Below are positions 8,964 through 18,137 of a stretch of 46,548 bases of DNA, piece by piece. The stretch covers positions 1 to 46,548 of the forward strand of contig NZ_NEGH01000019.1 in NCBI RefSeq assembly GCF_002135375.1. The letters are read 5' to 3'. The position numbers were made by a program, and so were the translations under genes. The notes below the pieces were generated by a model. It was given only the letters and a program-made list of their open reading frames with translations, had not been told where the DNA came from and searched no databases. Origin of the DNA: Acinetobacter sp. ANC 4558 (GTDB lineage Bacteria > Pseudomonadota > Gammaproteobacteria > Pseudomonadales > Moraxellaceae). Numbering within the stretch: position 1 is the stretch's first letter; every line of letters begins with the position of its first letter.

Positions 8964-10148
8964 ATGCCAAATGAGATAAATCATATTTTAGTTGTAGGCG
9001 CTGGTATTGCAGGATGCAGTGCAGCTATTGCATTTCGTCAACTCGGCAAAAAAGTGACCATCATTGAAAAATCTCCAGAAATTCAATTTAATAGTTCTGG
9101 AATTTTTATTTATTCCAATGGATTATATCAATTTAATAAACTCGGTGTACTCAAAGCCTTACTAGCTGCTGGCTTTATTATCGAAAATGATGAAAACCAA
9201 TATTTTACAGAGACAGGGCTTGCTATTGTCAATACCTATTACCCTCGAATAAATCGCGATATTCCTGGAATTTTAGGGATCAAGCGCGCTCAATTACATC
9301 ATATTCTACTACAACGAATGCAAGAATTAGGCGTGACGCTCAATCTGGGAGTGACGGTAAAAACACTGATGGAAGACACCCAAAATAACACCGTACACGT
9401 CAGTTTCAATCAAGAAGATAATAAAGAATTTGATCTCGTTATTGGTGCAGATGGCATTCGTTCACAAATGAGATCTTGGATTAATCCAGACATTCAACCG
9501 CATTACACTGGCTTTGGAGTATGGCGCAGTGTTCACGCCCGCCCCCATCATCTCACCACTAAAATTATGCAAATGGGCATGGGAAAAAGAGTCGGGGTTC
9601 TTCCGATTAATCCTGAACAAATGTATATGTTTGGCACAATTGTTGACCATCAAAATACATGGAAACCCCGTGACCAATGGCATAATTTAATGAAACAAGC
9701 TTTTTCAGATTTTACTGGGGGTGAGGTAGTTAACCTATTCAAGCAACTCAACTCGCAAAGTGAGATTTTATATACAGCAGTTGAGGAAATTCGTATGCCC
9801 TTACCGTGGAATAAAGGACGCACAATCGTGATTGGAGATGCTGCACATGCCTCAACACCTTTTATGGGACAAGGTGGTGCAATGGCTGTTCAAGATGCCT
9901 GTGAACTTGCCGAAATGTTACAATACGCTGAGTGTCATGATCACCCGTTAGATTTAGTTCAACTGTTACAGAAATTTTCTGAAAAGCGCTTTGCCATGTG
10001 TAAATTTGTGCAAGATATCTCAAGAGCTGTGGGTGAAAATGGTGCAACTGAAACCTCTCAAGATTGTTTAATGCGCAATCAGTACATGCAACTCAATGCG
10101 CAAACGAAAGTCGATGATTTTTATAAAAAGCTCTTATCATTTACATAA
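8964..10148 (+). CDS. FAD-dependent (class A) monooxygenase
   Basis: 394 residues. Residues 8-17 carry the Rossmann FAD motif (ILVVGAGIAG, GxGxxG), near residue 155 is the DG motif (VIGADGIRS) and near residue 294 the second FAD motif GDAAHASTPFMGQGG. This set defines class A single-component flavin hydroxylases (FAD_binding_3) that use NAD(P)H and oxygen to hydroxylate aromatic or similar ring substrates; the GDAAH-TP-x-x-GQGG pattern also occurs in urate hydroxylase HpxO. The ATG at 8964 has AAGGAA at a proper distance, better than the TTG at 8958. Divergent LysR gene upstream suggests substrate-inducible expression. The substrate is unknown; no ring-cleavage genes are next to it. Confidence 0.87.
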   Translation: MPNEINHILVVGAGIAGCSAAIAFRQLGKKVTIIEKSPEIQFNSSGIFIYSNGLYQFNKLGVLKALLAAGFIIENDENQYFTETGLAIVNTYYPRINRDIPGILGIKRAQLHHILLQRMQELGVTLNLGVTVKTLMEDTQNNTVHVSFNQEDNKEFDLVIGADGIRSQMRSWINPDIQPHYTGFGVWRSVHARPHHLTTKIMQMGMGKRVGVLPINPEQMYMFGTIVDHQNTWKPRDQWHNLMKQAFSDFTGGEVVNLFKQLNSQSEILYTAVEEIRMPLPWNKGRTIVIGDAAHASTPFMGQGGAMAVQDACELAEMLQYAECHDHPLDLVQLLQKFSEKRFAMCKFVQDISRAVGENGATETSQDCLMRNQYMQLNAQTKVDDFYKKLLSFT

Positions 10149-10456
10149 CACAAAAAATCAATTTTTAAATAAAGTTCAGAACTGACAATCATGCAATTTA
10201 GAAAATCATTTTTGCTTATTTTTCAATCAGTTCTGAAATAAACAATTAAAAATTAGAAACCTGTTTAAATATATTTTTTAAAAAACACAAAAAATTTCAA
10301 TAACTTATTGAAATTTTATTCTTTATCAAAATAAAAATTTGTATTTAACATTAAATTACGAACAAATAATGAACATTAGAAAATAAAAATGTTAATTTAT
10401 ATTAACAAAGCAAAAGATATTGATTATCATTAGTGTTATTTTTCTGATTAATTTAT
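10149..10456. other. Intergenic region with AT palindrome and Fur box
   Basis: 308 bp without a gene. It holds an AT-rich inverted repeat (13-bp arms AAAATTTCAATAA at 10291-10303 and 10305-10317, one base between), which could be a weak terminator for the monooxygenase or an operator, and the Fur box listed separately. Confidence 0.5.
10416..10434. promoter_or_regulatory. Fur box upstream of TonB-dependent receptor
   Basis: GATATTGATTATCATTAGT matches the 19-bp Fur consensus GATAATGATAATCATTATC at most positions. It ends 22 bp before the receptor start codon, so Fe-Fur would block transcription or early elongation. Iron-starvation induction of the receptor is expected. Confidence 0.75.
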
Positions 10457-12646
10457 ATGCGTACCTCTCCCTCCTCGCATGTCTTTCGCTTAAGCATGCT
10501 TAGTTTTATGATGCTGGCTGTTATTCAAAATACTCAAGCTGAAGTTACAGAAGCACCATCTTCATCAAGTACTACAGCTGTCCTACCAACAATCACTATT
10601 GAAGCCATGGATGAAGGCGACCCAATAAAAACCTATGTGGACTATAAGCAAGCAAACGTCACTCGAAATAATCTCGACAAGAAAGATATTCCACAAACCA
10701 TTGATACAATTGATGTTTCAAAATATAAAATTTATGGCGAAAATGATTTAAGCGTCATGCTACAAGGTACGCCTGGCGTTTCTACCAGTTATGACATGCG
10801 TGGTGATGGCATTATGTTACGCGGCTTCAGTGCAGATACTGGCGATATTTATAGAGATGGTGTACGTGAAAGTGGGCAAATCCGTCGGAGTACCGCCAAT
10901 GTTGAACGTATTGAAATTCTAAAAGGCCCTGCTTCAGTATTATATGGTCGTAGTAGTGGTGGTGGTGTCATCAATATGGTGACTAAATTTGCCAATTTTG
11001 ACTCTAAAAGCTCTGTGGGTGCTTATGTTGGTAGCTACAATAATGTAGGGGGCACCATTGATTTTAATCAGGTCATTACAGACAACTGGGCTGTGCGTTT
11101 AGTTGGGGAAAAATCTGACACCAATAGCTTCCGTTCAGGCATTGGTTCAAATGAAGAAATGCTGTCACCAAGCATTACCTATAGAAGCGATGATCAAAAG
11201 CTGACATGGACGACTGAATACACCTACGACAAACTCAATCGTGTACCAGATCGTGGACCATCTTATGACAACTTACCGCCAGGCACTTCGATTAAAATGG
11301 GCTTTGCACAAGATCATGACTATGTAGATGATTTGCTTAAAACAGCCAGAACAGATCTGAAATATGAATTTGCACCCAACTGGAATTTTCACTGGAGTTT
11401 AAGCCATCGTGAATCCCAACAAAATTTTGATCATTTCTATTCAGGCACAATGTGCACTACTGATGTACCCGTCACGAGTACAACAGGATGTTATAAAGGC
11501 TATGTGAAACAAATTTATTATTGGCAACAAACTACCAATAAAACCACAGCCAATACCATCGATATTACTGGTGAGTTTTTCACTAAATCAATTAAACATA
11601 ATTTATTAGTGGGTACCGATTGGTCGTATGAACAACGCGAACCTCTATTGTCAAATAAGAATTTAGACAATAGCCCAATTTATGGCTTTATTAATCCGCT
11701 CACTGGGCATAGATTTAGTAACCGTGGATCAGGCCATCAAATTACCTCACATAATTATAATGAGGGTACAAGTTATGGATTATTCATCCAAGATCTCATC
11801 AGTTTTAGCGAAAAATATAAGTTGATGTTAGGTTTACGCTACGATAGTTATGATGCTAAAACAACCAATCGTCTAGAAAGTTCTCCAACGTATAAACAAA
11901 ATCGAAAAGTTAAAGATCATTCATTTAGTCCAAATGTTGGCTTTGTTTGGCAACCCGTACAAGAACACAGTATTTATACATCATATAGCCGTAGTTTTGT
12001 GCCCTTTGGTGGCAACATGGGTGTAAATGTTGTTACAGCAACACAAGATTTAGATGCTTTTAATAAACAACCACAATACCTAGATCAATATGAAATTGGG
12101 ATTAAAAGTGATTGGCTTAATGAAAAATTAAATACACAATTTTCTGCTTATCACATCAAAAAACACAATCTTCGTGAACGTGAAAACCTTGATGATCCTC
12201 TATCACCTTATGTTATTACTGGTGAAAATATTTCTAAAGGATTGGAATTTAGCTTTATTGGTCAAGCATTCGAAAAAGTATATATCCGAGGCGGATATGG
12301 TTATACCGATGCAAAAATTACCAAAAACATGCATAAACCTGAGTTAGAAGGTAATGAATTAGCTAAAGTTTCAAAAAATACAGGGAACTTGTTTGTCCGT
12401 TATTTACCTCTTGAAAAGTGGTATAGCGAAGTTGGTGTCACCTATACAGGTTCTTATTATACCGCCAATGACAATATTGTAAAAATGCCAAGTTGGACGC
12501 GTTTAGATGCTGCTCTGGGCTATAAAGATGAAAAGTGGGGGGCAACCTTTGCCGTTACTAATGTGGCAAATAAAGAATATTGGCGCTCATCTGACATGCC
12601 TGGAACACCAAGAAACTACTTATTTAGAATCAACTATTTCTTCTAA
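10457..12646 (+). CDS. TonB-dependent siderophore receptor
   Basis: 729 residues. A signal peptide (to about residue 28, ..IQNTQA-EVTEA) is followed by a TonB box (LPTITIEA, residues ~43-50), a plug domain (~residues 75-185; LQGTPGVSTSYDMRGDGIMLRG and ERIEILKGPASVLYGRSSGGGVINMVTK patterns) and a long beta-barrel ending in aromatic Phe (RINYFF), as required for BAM insertion. The plug motif set is that of catecholate-siderophore receptors of the Fiu/PiuA group, but ligand specificity is a guess. It is a single-gene unit with a Fur box upstream and its own terminator downstream. No siderophore biosynthesis genes are nearby, so it probably imports xenosiderophores. Confidence 0.9.
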   Translation: MRTSPSSHVFRLSMLSFMMLAVIQNTQAEVTEAPSSSSTTAVLPTITIEAMDEGDPIKTYVDYKQANVTRNNLDKKDIPQTIDTIDVSKYKIYGENDLSVMLQGTPGVSTSYDMRGDGIMLRGFSADTGDIYRDGVRESGQIRRSTANVERIEILKGPASVLYGRSSGGGVINMVTKFANFDSKSSVGAYVGSYNNVGGTIDFNQVITDNWAVRLVGEKSDTNSFRSGIGSNEEMLSPSITYRSDDQKLTWTTEYTYDKLNRVPDRGPSYDNLPPGTSIKMGFAQDHDYVDDLLKTARTDLKYEFAPNWNFHWSLSHRESQQNFDHFYSGTMCTTDVPVTSTTGCYKGYVKQIYYWQQTTNKTTANTIDITGEFFTKSIKHNLLVGTDWSYEQREPLLSNKNLDNSPIYGFINPLTGHRFSNRGSGHQITSHNYNEGTSYGLFIQDLISFSEKYKLMLGLRYDSYDAKTTNRLESSPTYKQNRKVKDHSFSPNVGFVWQPVQEHSIYTSYSRSFVPFGGNMGVNVVTATQDLDAFNKQPQYLDQYEIGIKSDWLNEKLNTQFSAYHIKKHNLRERENLDDPLSPYVITGENISKGLEFSFIGQAFEKVYIRGGYGYTDAKITKNMHKPELEGNELAKVSKNTGNLFVRYLPLEKWYSEVGVTYTGSYYTANDNIVKMPSWTRLDAALGYKDEKWGATFAVTNVANKEYWRSSDMPGTPRNYLFRINYFF

Positions 12647-12675
12647 ATAACAAATCGCTCAATCTCTTAATTTTA

Positions 12676-12713
12676 AAAACCCACTTATTATTTTAAATAA
12701 GTGGGTTTTTTTA
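12676..12713 (+). terminator. Rho-independent terminator of the TonB receptor gene
   Basis: AAAACCCACTTATT pairs with AATAAGTGGGTTTT followed by TTTTATT, about 30 bp after the receptor stop. Confidence 0.85.
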
Positions 12714-12834
12714 TTAGCATCAATTTGATTGAACCGCAACTTTCTTAAATTTAAATCAATAGTCTTCAATCTATAAATTAAGCATCAGAAATCAATCAAT
12801 TGTTCATGGCTAATTTGGTACATCACTGAAGGCC

Positions 12835-13869
12835 TTAATTAATCACAATCGAATAGAGCGACGTTTCGTTTTCAAACTGTTTAAAATCATATTGCGTATA
12901 GTTCAACTTCGAATACTCACGAACATACAATAACCCACGCGATAAGTCAGTGAGTGTGGTCCAAACCGTATATTCACGTGCCAGTATCGGTTGTCCATTT
13001 TGCTGTGTTTGAACAACATTAATGTTTTTTGGTCGATCAAAGTTATTCATAATATGCGATAACTCGATGATTTGCTCATCAGGATCTTCGACTTGATTGG
13101 CATAACTTGAATAATAAAACGCTTTAATGAAGCGTCCTACAGAGGTATTTGAAGCTGGTAAATTATGTGTTGCAATACCACTATCTGGTTGAACCAACTG
13201 CAATCCACCAATTGTACTAACAGGAACATCAATATTCGTTAACTGCGTATAATTATTTAAATTTGTTAAGTGCCACGGGAACTCAGGACCATTGGTCATT
13301 ACCCCGATTGGGTTATCATAGACAGCTAATTCACCATCTTTAATTTCAACAACAATACAGTCACCTTGTTTGTCATAAAAAGCAAAATGGAATGGAGAGT
13401 TAAGACCTAAAACTTCAATAATGCCAGACCAAACAAACGCTGTCTTTAAACCTTCTTTAAGCTCACTCACCGTAGAAAAATTTGCAAGTCCCCACTCACC
13501 TACAGCCTCAAAAGGAATTGAGTTTGCATATTGACTTTGTTCTAAAGACTTTAGTCCTTTGTGATGATACATGTTCAAACTAAATGATAAACCAGCTGAA
13601 TTTATCCCTTCTAAACAATCATGCAGCTCATTTTCATTTTGCGGCATCGTCAATGCCATAATAGGATATTGAGCATGATATTGTAACCCCAATGAGCCAT
13701 CTGGTGTTTTATGCTGGAAAACATGTCCTTGAGGGAAATAAGTAAAATTAGTTTTTAAAGGAGACTCTGGAAATTCTAATGTTCTCCCATGATAAACATT
13801 TCCTTTTTTATCATTCACTCGCAAAGATGTGCAGGCAAATGTTAAATGAGGTAATTGATTTTGAGACAT
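12835..13869 (-). CDS. Choloylglycine hydrolase / penicillin V acylase family (Ntn) amide hydrolase
   Basis: 344 residues. The N-terminal nucleophile is Cys13 (FACTSLRV), which would be exposed by removal of a 12-residue leader. Downstream family landmarks include HGRTLEFP (Arg29), MTNGPEFPWHL (Asn) and VGRFIKAFYYSS (Arg), the residues that position the substrate amide in bile salt hydrolase, penicillin V acylase and acyl-homoserine lactone acylases of this fold. No Sec signal peptide is obvious, so it should act in the cytoplasm. Substrate could be conjugated bile acids, penicillin V or N-acyl homoserine lactones. Single gene; ribosome site GGAATC before ATG 13869. Confidence 0.82.
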   Translation of the reverse strand: MSQNQLPHLTFACTSLRVNDKKGNVYHGRTLEFPESPLKTNFTYFPQGHVFQHKTPDGSLGLQYHAQYPIMALTMPQNENELHDCLEGINSAGLSFSLNMYHHKGLKSLEQSQYANSIPFEAVGEWGLANFSTVSELKEGLKTAFVWSGIIEVLGLNSPFHFAFYDKQGDCIVVEIKDGELAVYDNPIGVMTNGPEFPWHLTNLNNYTQLTNIDVPVSTIGGLQLVQPDSGIATHNLPASNTSVGRFIKAFYYSSYANQVEDPDEQIIELSHIMNNFDRPKNINVVQTQQNGQPILAREYTVWTTLTDLSRGLLYVREYSKLNYTQYDFKQFENETSLYSIVIN

Positions 13870-14615
13870 TGAAGAGATTCCTTATTCTAAGATCATTCAT
13901 ATTTTTATATGCACTTTCGCCATAAAAATATTAATTTAAAAGGTTTTTATAACGTCATATATTTTATATAAATCTATATCTTTTTATATAAAAAATATCG
14001 TTTCGATCAAAATTAAATTTTCTTTAAATTCTATTTGCTTAGTCTGCTCTATCATGCAAGTCCAAACCAATGCGATGATCCATTAAATCACTTGATTGAC
14101 CAATCTATCACAGGTGAAAATTTAATTATTATTCACAAAATAAATTATGTTTGTATTATTCATTAATCACCACAATAGATTCTTCATCAAAATCATAGCA
14201 ATATAATTTTTCATATTTTATCGTTTATACCTCATAAGATGACGTTTTATATTGTCCTGCGATAAGTTTAATCTAGGAAAAATCTTTGTAGAAAATAATG
14301 AGATTTTTGGGGGAAAATCATTTTGAATAAGGTATGATCATTTACAAATTAAAGAAAGTTTGAATTTAGTGATTATGATGATGCAATGCTTCTTTCAAAA
14401 AACATGTATATATCGACACTATCATTCTCTTAATTTTTTACATTTACACTAAATAAAATATAGCTCATTTTCAATATTTTATTCCATTACAATGCTTTAG
14501 ACCAAAATGAAGTAAATGCTTAACTCACATATAGATTTAATAAGAATAAAGCAATGATTTTATTATAAATTTAAATATAAAAATTAATCAATAGTGAGAA
14601 TTCTAACACAAAAGT
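13870..14615. other. Long AT-rich intergenic region
   Basis: About 745 bp between the amide hydrolase (leftward) and the 14616 gene (rightward). It must contain both promoters. No convincing open frame, repeat family or terminator was seen. It marks the border between the accessory block and the maintenance block. Confidence 0.5.
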
Positions 14616-15248
14616 ATGTTTTTATTATATGATAAATATGAATATAATAATTTACGTATTTATATGAAGATGAATTTAAAAAACTCAAAAATATTGATTA
14701 ATCTAGAAGCAATCCAATCCGGTGAGCTTCAGTATTTTTTTAAACCTTTTATGTGGCAACAAGTAAAATATAAACTCTTTTTAAATAATGATTATCTAAA
14801 AATTTCTAAAAATGTACATATAGATATAGACACAGTGACAGGTGATCGGACATCAATTATTAAGCAATATCAAAACCATTCAGAAAAACTGAATAATTCT
14901 GAGATTAATTTGAGTCAAATCAACGCTATAGATAAAAGTCACTTAAACATAACAGCGATACCAACAATTAATGAAAGTTCTCCTCCGAACCGCGAAGTAG
15001 ATGTATTACCAACGTATGAGGAAACTTTAATTAATGAACCTGAAATCTCTGCTCAGCTTAATGAGGAATCACTCCTCAATGCTAAACAAGAAAAGTCTAT
15101 CGAGAAAACAGATTTAATTAAGGAAGCAGAAAATCATGAAAAGGAAATATCGTTAGAGACAGAAGACAACGCTAGCGAAACAAAAGAAAACACCATGAAC
15201 GATATTCTCGCAAGCTATAAAAATATAGCTCGTAAATATAAATCATAA
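14616..15248 (+). CDS. Uncharacterised acidic protein with shared C-terminal motif
   Basis: 210 residues from ATG 14616; ATG codons at 14664 and 14670 are possible starts and none has a clear ribosome site. I do not recognise the N-terminal ~75 residues (they include FFKPFMWQQVKYKLFLNN). The middle, residues ~85-190, is Glu/Asn/Ser-rich and probably disordered. The last residues, ILASYKNIARKYKS, match position by position the C-terminus of the membrane protein at 16080-17936 (IQDTYQRMADMYK). It is convergent with the TraL-like ATPase gene and shares its terminator. A role as a third component of that module, for instance a ligand of the ATPase, is inference. Confidence 0.65.
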   Translation: MFLLYDKYEYNNLRIYMKMNLKNSKILINLEAIQSGELQYFFKPFMWQQVKYKLFLNNDYLKISKNVHIDIDTVTGDRTSIIKQYQNHSEKLNNSEINLSQINAIDKSHLNITAIPTINESSPPNREVDVLPTYEETLINEPEISAQLNEESLLNAKQEKSIEKTDLIKEAENHEKEISLETEDNASETKENTMNDILASYKNIARKYKS

Positions 15249-15273
15249 TGATCGTTTTATAGAATGTATTTAA

Positions 15274-15315
15274 AATAAAGGGCATTAGATTATTTCTAAT
15301 GCCCTTTATTTTTTG
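15274..15315. terminator. Bidirectional terminator
   Basis: AATAAAGGGCATTAGA and TCTAATGCCCTTTATT form a perfect 16-bp stem with a 4-nt loop, with T-tracts on both strands. It separates the convergent 14616 gene and the TraL-like ATPase gene. Confidence 0.88.
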
Positions 15316-15323
15316 ATCAAAAA

Positions 15324-16052
15324 TTATAGATCAAAAACTGTATCTAATTGACTATAAATAGAGTTTTTATAAAGCTCTAAACGACGTCTAATAATGGCAC
15401 CAAAATAATTTTGATTTTCGTCCACTTCACTAAAAATAAGTTTTTTCTTATTCATCAACTCTAAGTCATATAACAACGGTGATGACTGCAAATCTTTTAA
15501 CTTCACAGCACCAATAATATTCGATAACTCTTTATAATTTGCATCTTGATCATAGTTTTCTTCTAATTCACCATGAAACTCATTTTCCCAAATCACAAAT
15601 TTATTATGAGGGAAAAGTTTAGCTAATTTAAGCAGTTCTTTATAACAATCGTGAAAATCAACATTTCCAGCTAAAGGTACATGGAAAAATATTTCTCGAT
15701 TATTTTCTTTAAATAAATTTAAAATATCACTTCCTTTAATATAATTAATAAAATTGATGTGAGTGCTTGCACCACTATCAATGAGGAAGCAACAATCATT
15801 TAATAATATTGTTTCAAATAATGGATCAAAATATGCTCGAGAGTCTAAGTTTCCATTAATCATTTTGATATCAAGCTTATGTGCTTCTAAGCCTTTGAAT
15901 GAAACCAATCCATCATTTAATGGATCTGCATCAAAACAGAAGACATTCATATGCTCGCGCAAATATTGAATTAATAATCTCGAAATAAAGGACTTACCTA
16001 CTCCGCCTTTCGCTTGAGTCACTATATGAATCGAATCTTTAGCTAAGCTCAT
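15324..16052 (-). CDS. TraL/StbB-like P-loop ATPase (ParA/MinD superfamily)
   Basis: 242 residues. The deviant Walker A motif of the ParA/MinD class is at residues 15-21 (KGGVGKS, signature Lys15 and Lys20), followed by SRLLIQYLRE; FDADPLNDGLVSFKGLE resembles the DTDPVN-x-x-x-xx-YKAL block of IncP TraL and R388 StbB, and FLIDSGASTHINFINY the IDNGAS block. In R388 and RP4 these ATPases act in plasmid stability, positioning or conjugation, not as the main partition ATPase. Here no other transfer gene is present and a complete parAB exists elsewhere. The gene follows the membrane repeat protein by 27 bp in one operon, with a good ribosome site (AAAAGG). A membrane-linked positioning function is inferred. 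Confidence 0.8.
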   Translation of the reverse strand: MSLAKDSIHIVTQAKGGVGKSFISRLLIQYLREHMNVFCFDADPLNDGLVSFKGLEAHKLDIKMINGNLDSRAYFDPLFETILLNDCCFLIDSGASTHINFINYIKGSDILNLFKENNREIFFHVPLAGNVDFHDCYKELLKLAKLFPHNKFVIWENEFHGELEENYDQDANYKELSNIIGAVKLKDLQSSPLLYDLELMNKKKLIFSEVDENQNYFGAIIRRRLELYKNSIYSQLDTVFDL

Positions 16053-16079
16053 TCAACTACCTTTTAAATATATAAACCA

Positions 16080-17936
16080 TTATTTATACATATCAGCCAT
16101 TCTTTGATATGTATCCTGTATTTTTTTAAAATCTAAATTCTTATGAACATCTAAATTTTTGATTTTTTTAGATGCATCCTCTACGTTATTAACATCATTT
16201 ACAGTTTTAGCATTTGAACTCATTTCATCTTTTTTATTAGATTCCTTATTAAATGAAATTTTATCATAATTTTCAAACGATAAATGAGATTGATTAGCTC
16301 GACTTACTTGATTTGTTATCGCGACATTGTTGAGATTATATAATTTATCATCCCCTGCTATCACCTGTTTATGAGGTTCTTTGACATTGTAGTCCAAAAC
16401 TGATTCAGGCGGCAAAATTAAAGCTTTTTTCTTATCATTATCTTTAAAATTTAATGTAATGGGCTTAATTAATAAATGTGAATAATCATCAAAATTATCT
16501 TGATCCAATCGCTGCTTTAAAATGCTTTCAGTCGATTTAAGCTGAAGATTCTCCATGACTGAGCTCTTTATTTCTCCCCCCGTTACCACATGATCAGCAT
16601 TTTTTATAATCGTTGCTTCTTTGCTCTCTAATATAGATTTCTTCGCTTTTAACGCCTCAATATTAACTTTCCTTGATACATCTACAAACGCTGGTTGAAT
16701 TTCAATATGATCGGTCTCAGAAGTGTTTTTAGGGTTTAAAACTTCATGACGAATCGCTGAATTTTGAATTTCAGGTATGACACTAACATTTGACAACTCT
16801 TCACTCATAATCAATGATTCAACGTCAGCATGTTCATTAATATCCAAAACTTCATTTTGAATAATCAAATTTTCGGTTTCTGGCTTCATATGAATATCTG
16901 AATTTTCTTCATTCTCAACTAATAATTCTATTTCAGGATGTTCTTCAATGTTTAAAAGCTCAGTATGAACTGCTAAATTCTGAATCTCAGGTATGATACT
17001 CATATCTGAAAGCTCTTCTTTCACGTTCAATGTTTCATTTTGAATAGTTAAATTCTCGGTTTCTGGCTGCACATGAAGATCTGAATTTTCTTTATTCTCA
17101 ATTAATAATTCTATTTCAGGATGTTCTTTAGTGCCTAAAAGCTCAGTATGGACAGTTAAATTCTGAATCTCAGGTATGATACTCATATCTGAAAGCTCTT
17201 CTTTCACGTTCAATGCTTCATTTTGCATAGTTAAATTTTGAGTTTCAGATTCGAGACTAACATCCGAAAGTATTTCTTTTACGGTTAGCAACTCACCTTC
17301 AGTATCTTCTTTAATATTTAGGAGTTCTTCTTTCACGACTGGCGTCCCAATTTCTGGTTGTATGCTAACATTTAGAAAATTTCCCTTCACGACTGAAGTC
17401 TCAATATCAGATTCTGTTGTATTTACATATAAAGGCTCGTCTTCACCTTTTATGCTGATTACATCTCCATTTTTTTTAACTGAAAACTCATTCGCATCAA
17501 ACGCTTCTGAACTTTCTTTTGCTTTTCCTACACGCTTAGTATAATCAAGTATATGCTCTTTTGATTGTATTTTTTTTATGATCTCAGGATAAAATTTATC
17601 TAAAAAAAGAATACTCTCGATTTGAATAAAACTTTCTAGTTTATCATTCTCCTTTAGCTTCTTTGAAATATCTTTTTTTTCACTATATTTAGGCCTATTT
17701 TCCTGACTTTGTAGCATCACTTCTTCAATCTTATTTTCATAAGAAATAGAGCTACTATGGCGATCCAATCGTAAAATTTTTTTTATAATCAATAATTGTA
17801 TAATTATACAAATCACCAATAGTAATGCAATCAGGATAGCCAAAAATATATATAAATTAAATTTAGAATCCAAATCCACAACGAATCTCGCTAATAATAT
17901 TATTTCGTAATCGAATATGAAATTATAATCAAACAC
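16080..17936 (-). CDS. Membrane-anchored acidic repeat protein, partner of the TraL-like ATPase
   Basis: 618 residues from GTG 17936 (no ribosome site; a GTG 19 codons later is an alternative). One strong transmembrane helix at residues ~27-51 (Ile/Leu-rich, followed by IKKIL) places a long, Glu/Asn/Val-rich region in the cytoplasm. Residues ~230-420 hold two nearly identical ~61-residue repeats, containing VKEELSDMSIIPEIQNL and EHPEIELL, flanked by more diverged copies. The C-terminus IQDTYQRMADMYK matches the end of the 14616 protein. No known domain is recognised. The ATPase gene follows 27 bp downstream. A 17-bp palindrome identical to that before parA lies 180 bp upstream. It may tether the ATPase or plasmid complex to the membrane; this is inference. 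Confidence 0.7.
   Translation of the reverse strand: MFDYNFIFDYEIILLARFVVDLDSKFNLYIFLAILIALLLVICIIIQLLIIKKILRLDRHSSSISYENKIEEVMLQSQENRPKYSEKKDISKKLKENDKLESFIQIESILFLDKFYPEIIKKIQSKEHILDYTKRVGKAKESSEAFDANEFSVKKNGDVISIKGEDEPLYVNTTESDIETSVVKGNFLNVSIQPEIGTPVVKEELLNIKEDTEGELLTVKEILSDVSLESETQNLTMQNEALNVKEELSDMSIIPEIQNLTVHTELLGTKEHPEIELLIENKENSDLHVQPETENLTIQNETLNVKEELSDMSIIPEIQNLAVHTELLNIEEHPEIELLVENEENSDIHMKPETENLIIQNEVLDINEHADVESLIMSEELSNVSVIPEIQNSAIRHEVLNPKNTSETDHIEIQPAFVDVSRKVNIEALKAKKSILESKEATIIKNADHVVTGGEIKSSVMENLQLKSTESILKQRLDQDNFDDYSHLLIKPITLNFKDNDKKKALILPPESVLDYNVKEPHKQVIAGDDKLYNLNNVAITNQVSRANQSHLSFENYDKISFNKESNKKDEMSSNAKTVNDVNNVEDASKKIKNLDVHKNLDFKKIQDTYQRMADMYK
16860..17230 (-). repeat. Tandem ~183-bp coding repeat in the membrane protein gene
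   Basis: Two copies offset by 183 bp (61 codons) are almost identical; for example 16974-17032 equals 17157-17215. Diverged copies flank them, one offset by 216 bp. Nucleotide-level identity points to recent duplication and possible length variation. Confidence 0.8.
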
Positions 17937-18115
17937 AGCAATAAGAAATTAATACACGTAATATCTTTATGCTGAAATATTAATTTTTTACTTTTGTCTA
18001 TACCAGGTCTCAAACATTAATATACTAAATTTTTTTTATAAAAAATACTCTTAATTATTAAACTTAAATTCAGCACATAAAATTATTGAAACATATACAT
18101 ATGTATTAGATCACC

Positions 18116-18132
18116 TGTAGCAAGTTGCTACA
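18116..18132. promoter_or_regulatory. 17-bp palindrome, copy 1 (candidate parS/operator)
   Basis: TGTAGCAAGTTGCTACA: perfect 8-bp arms around one base. An identical copy lies at 19984-20000. This copy is between the rep stop and the start of the membrane-protein/ATPase operon. Confidence 0.7.
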
Positions 18133-18137
18133 ATTTA

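Noticed and set aside
15324..16052. TraL-like ATPase considered as the main partition ParA
   Set aside because: A canonical ParA with adjacent ParB is present at 20049-21747, and this protein lacks the ParA pattern after Walker A.
15324..17936. Conjugation region or oriT beside the TraL-like gene
   Set aside because: No relaxase, coupling protein, TraK/StbA-type genes or T4SS proteins were found anywhere in the window.
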